64,000 nucleotides of DNA from Flavobacterium fluviatile (GTDB taxonomy: Bacteria > Bacteroidota > Bacteroidia > Flavobacteriales > Flavobacteriaceae). Positions 62,074-64,000 of this stretch are shown piece after piece. Position 1 is the stretch's first letter; each line of letters begins with the position of its first letter. A program made the position numbers and the translations under genes. The stretch lies in contig NZ_JAADZW010000006.1 in NCBI RefSeq assembly GCF_010645065.1, positions 62,001 through 126,000 on the forward strand. Direction: 5' to 3'. The notes beneath the pieces are model-generated. The model was not told where the DNA came from. It worked only from the letters and a program-made list of their open reading frames with translations, and searched no databases.

Positions 62074-62949
62074 TCAATGATAATCATCCGGTTCAATATG
62101 AATCAGAACATTTCCAAGCTGCGGAATTTCTTCTTTTAATTTATCCTGCAACCTATGAGATAAATCATGTCCTTCCTTAACGGAAATTTTTGCAGAAACA
62201 ATGGCATGAAGATCCACATAATAACGCATTCCTGCTTTGCGGATATAACATTTCTCGGTTCCAAGAATTCCCGGGACTTTCAAAGCAACAATCCGAATCT
62301 CTTCAACTAAATCATCGTTTAGGTTTTCATCCATAATTTCACCGAGAGCCGGCCGGAAAATTTTATAGCTGTTATAAAGAATAAAACAGGCTGCAAAAAG
62401 TGCTGCCCAATCGTCTGCAGACTCGTATCCTTTTCCCATACACAACGCAAATGAAATTCCGATAAACGCTGCTACAGAGGTTACAGCATCACTTCTATGA
62501 TGCCATGCATCTGCCGCCAGAGAAGTACTTTTAGTCTGTTTACTTCGTTTCATTAATAATCTAAAAGAGTATTCTTTCCAGATTATAATGGCACCTAAAA
62601 TGTATAAAGTCCATGATTTTGGTAAATCATGGGAAGTATTAATATTGGCAATACTTTCATAACCAATAATTGTTGCTGAAGTAATTAAAAACCCAACTAC
62701 CAAGAACGTTATCAGCGGTTCTGCCCTTCCATGCCCGTACGGGTGATTTTCATCTGCAGGTTTATTCGAATATTTGATTCCGAACAAAACCAAAAATGAA
62801 GAAAATATATCGGTAGTCGATTCGATAGCATCTGCAATCAGGGCATAAGAATTGCCAAAAAAACCTGCGAAGCCTTTTATGAGGGCTAAGCAGGTGTTTC
62901 CGGCTATACTAAAGTATGTAGCTTTTATCGCTTTTTGTTCATTTGTCAT
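62074..62949 (-). CDS. cation diffusion facilitator family transporter
   Basis: 291 residues. Five or six membrane helices (1-210) with metal-site motifs YALIADAIESTTDIFSSFLV, NHPYGHGRAEPL, DAWHHRSDAVTS, followed by a cytoplasmic C-terminal domain (about 215-291) with YYVDLHAIVSAKISVKEGHD and VLIHIEPDDYH. It exports divalent metal (zinc, iron or manganese) by proton antiport. The motif set DAIES / HRSD is the normal functional one; the metal is not determined. A repeat element separates it from murA upstream on the same strand. Confidence 0.93.
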   Translation of the reverse strand: MTNEQKAIKATYFSIAGNTCLALIKGFAGFFGNSYALIADAIESTTDIFSSFLVLFGIKYSNKPADENHPYGHGRAEPLITFLVVGFLITSATIIGYESIANINTSHDLPKSWTLYILGAIIIWKEYSFRLLMKRSKQTKSTSLAADAWHHRSDAVTSVAAFIGISFALCMGKGYESADDWAALFAACFILYNSYKIFRPALGEIMDENLNDDLVEEIRIVALKVPGILGTEKCYIRKAGMRYYVDLHAIVSAKISVKEGHDLSHRLQDKLKEEIPQLGNVLIHIEPDDYH

Positions 62950-62965
62950 TCAGACTTTTTTTTCT

Positions 62966-63117
62966 GCCACGAATTTCACAAATTACACGAAGATTATCTT
63001 TGCGTTTTATTTCACTAATTTTTAAAACAAATTCGTGTAATTGAATGCTAAAAAATTAAAAAATTAGTGCAATACGTGAATTGCTTCGCTCGTTCTCTAT
63101 CGCTCGGTCGTGGCTAA
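62966..63117. repeat. inverted repeat built from ACGAATTTCAC motifs, with an insertion
   Basis: Left half GCCACGAATTTCACAAATTA and CACGAAG (62966-62992). Right half AATTCGTGTAATTGAAT (63030-63046), AATTAGTGCAATACGTGAATT (63062-63082 region), then GTGGCTAA (63109-63116). The GC-richer CTTCGCTCGTTCTCTATCGC block between them interrupts the expected end. No gene. Confidence 0.75.
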
Positions 63118-63120
63118 CTT

Positions 63121-64000
63121 TTATGCTCTCACAATTTTTGCGCCGATTGCTCTTAAACGCTCATCGATACGCTCATATCCGCGGTCAATTTGTTCAATGT
63201 TTTGAATTGTGCTTGTCCCTTTTGCTGAAAGCGCCGCAATCAATAATGAGATTCCTGCACGAATATCAGGAGAAGACATGGTAGTTGCCTTTAGTTGCGA
63301 TTCAAAATTATGTCCCATAACCACAGCTCTGTGCGGATCACATAACATGATTTTTGCGCCCATATCGATTAATTTATCCACGAAAAACAAACGGCTTTCG
63401 AACATTTTCTGGTGAATCAACACATCTCCTTTTGCCTGCGTAGCCACAACCAAAACAATACTTAATAAGTCAGGAGTAAAACCTGGCCATGGTGCATCGG
63501 CAATTGTTAAGATTGATCCGTCAATATCTGTTTTTACTTCATATCCGTCTTTGTGAGCAGGAATGTAAATATCGTCATTACGTCTTTCAATTGTAATTCC
63601 AAGTTTTCTGAAAGTATTCGGAATCAAACCTAGATTTTCCCAGCTTACATTCTTGATCGTGATTTCGCTTTTTGTCATAGCCGCAAGACCAATCCATGAA
63701 CCGATTTCGATCATATCAGGAAGAATTCTATGCTCACATCCGCCAAGACTATCAACTCCTTCAATTGTTAATAAGTTTGAACCTAATCCGGTGATTTTTG
63801 CACCCATAGAATTAAGCATTTTACATAACTGCTGTAAATATGGCTCGCAGGCAGCATTGTAAACTGTCGTTTTTCCTTTAGCCAGAACAGCAGCCATTAC
63901 AATATTTGCTGTCCCCGTTACAGATGCCTCGTCTAAAAGCATATCTGTTCCCTGAAGACCTTCTTCAGGAGTTTCTACTCCGTAAAAGTGATCTTCTCTA
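63121..64000 (-). CDS. murA: UDP-N-acetylglucosamine 1-carboxyvinyltransferase (5' end outside window)
   Basis: About 293 C-terminal residues are present; the frame is open to the right edge (REDHFYGVETPEEGLQG before an internal Met). DEASVTGTANIVMAAVLAKG and GCEHRILPDMIEIGSWIGLA and APWPGFTPDLLSIVLVVATQ are diagnostic for MurA, which adds enolpyruvate to UDP-GlcNAc as the first step of peptidoglycan synthesis. The active-site Cys loop lies in the part beyond the window. Cytosolic. Confidence 0.95.
   Translation of the reverse strand, partial: REDHFYGVETPEEGLQGTDMLLDEASVTGTANIVMAAVLAKGKTTVYNAACEPYLQQLCKMLNSMGAKITGLGSNLLTIEGVDSLGGCEHRILPDMIEIGSWIGLAAMTKSEITIKNVSWENLGLIPNTFRKLGITIERRNDDIYIPAHKDGYEVKTDIDGSILTIADAPWPGFTPDLLSIVLVVATQAKGDVLIHQKMFESRLFFVDKLIDMGAKIMLCDPHRAVVMGHNFESQLKATTMSSPDIRAGISLLIAALSAKGTSTIQNIEQIDRGYERIDERLRAIGAKIVRA

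Noticed and set aside
1..64000. tRNA or rRNA genes
   Set aside because: No cloverleaf, CCA-type ends or rRNA motifs were recognised in the intergenic regions.

Overview
The window looks like a chromosomal segment of a Flavobacterium or a close relative (Bacteroidota). The support is low GC, Bacteroidota-type promoters (TTG, about 19 bp, TAnnTTTG), a type IX secretion sorting domain, TonB receptors with carboxypeptidase-like N-terminal domains, DUF4252/DUF4199/DUF5686 proteins, a CarB without its C-terminal regulatory domain, and several families of short interspersed palindromic repeats common in such genomes. Most of the sequence is ordinary chromosome; the accessory signal sits in remnants and intergenic elements.

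Layout. 1-6200: end of a thioesterase gene, rmuC, two secreted proteins, an ECF sigma gene followed by a membrane-anchored partner gene that is frameshifted inside a 96-bp tandem repeat, and mepB. 6257-11207: a large secreted nuclease with a T9SS tail, a short-chain dehydrogenase and a disordered acidic protein. 11316-12571: the wreck of a type II-C CRISPR-Cas locus, with an intact-looking tracrRNA, the N-terminal third or less of Cas9, and the N-terminal half of Cas1 joined tail-to-tail; no array was found. 12713-13821: two RNA-modification genes.

13931-25363 is a vitamin B12 region: a BtuFCD-type importer on the minus strand with a GxxExxY remnant inside the operon, then on the plus strand cobU, a bluB-cobT fusion, cobS and a cobC-like phosphatase for lower-ligand synthesis and nucleotide-loop assembly, followed by a cobalamin riboswitch that leads into btuB and a BtuG-like surface propeller. 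The picture is corrinoid salvage and remodelling: BtuB/BtuG capture, BtuFCD import, and Cob enzymes attaching a dimethylbenzimidazole ligand made by BluB.

25535-46601 holds rpmH, carB, a second ECF sigma operon with two DUF4252 proteins, an S41 protease, an ABC-F ATPase, an alanine/glycine symporter, a GlmU-like protein, rpmE2, a glycosyltransferase, a phosphohexomutase, a DUF1016 nuclease and an MsbA-like exporter. 46723-64000 holds a DUF2971 protein, two unknowns, a TonB receptor, an M23 peptidase, a zapB-like gene with zapA and a 6S RNA, rny, xerD, two outer-membrane barrels, aroQ, a DUF5686 protein, a GIY-YIG nuclease gene framed by inverted repeats, a cation efflux gene and the end of murA.

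Most worth a second look: the collapsed CRISPR locus that keeps its tracrRNA, the GIY-YIG gene flanked by inverted repeats, two GC-rich structured intergenic elements (17845-17951 and 41874-41970), and the out-of-frame repeat array in the sigma-factor partner gene. No tRNA or rRNA gene was recognised.
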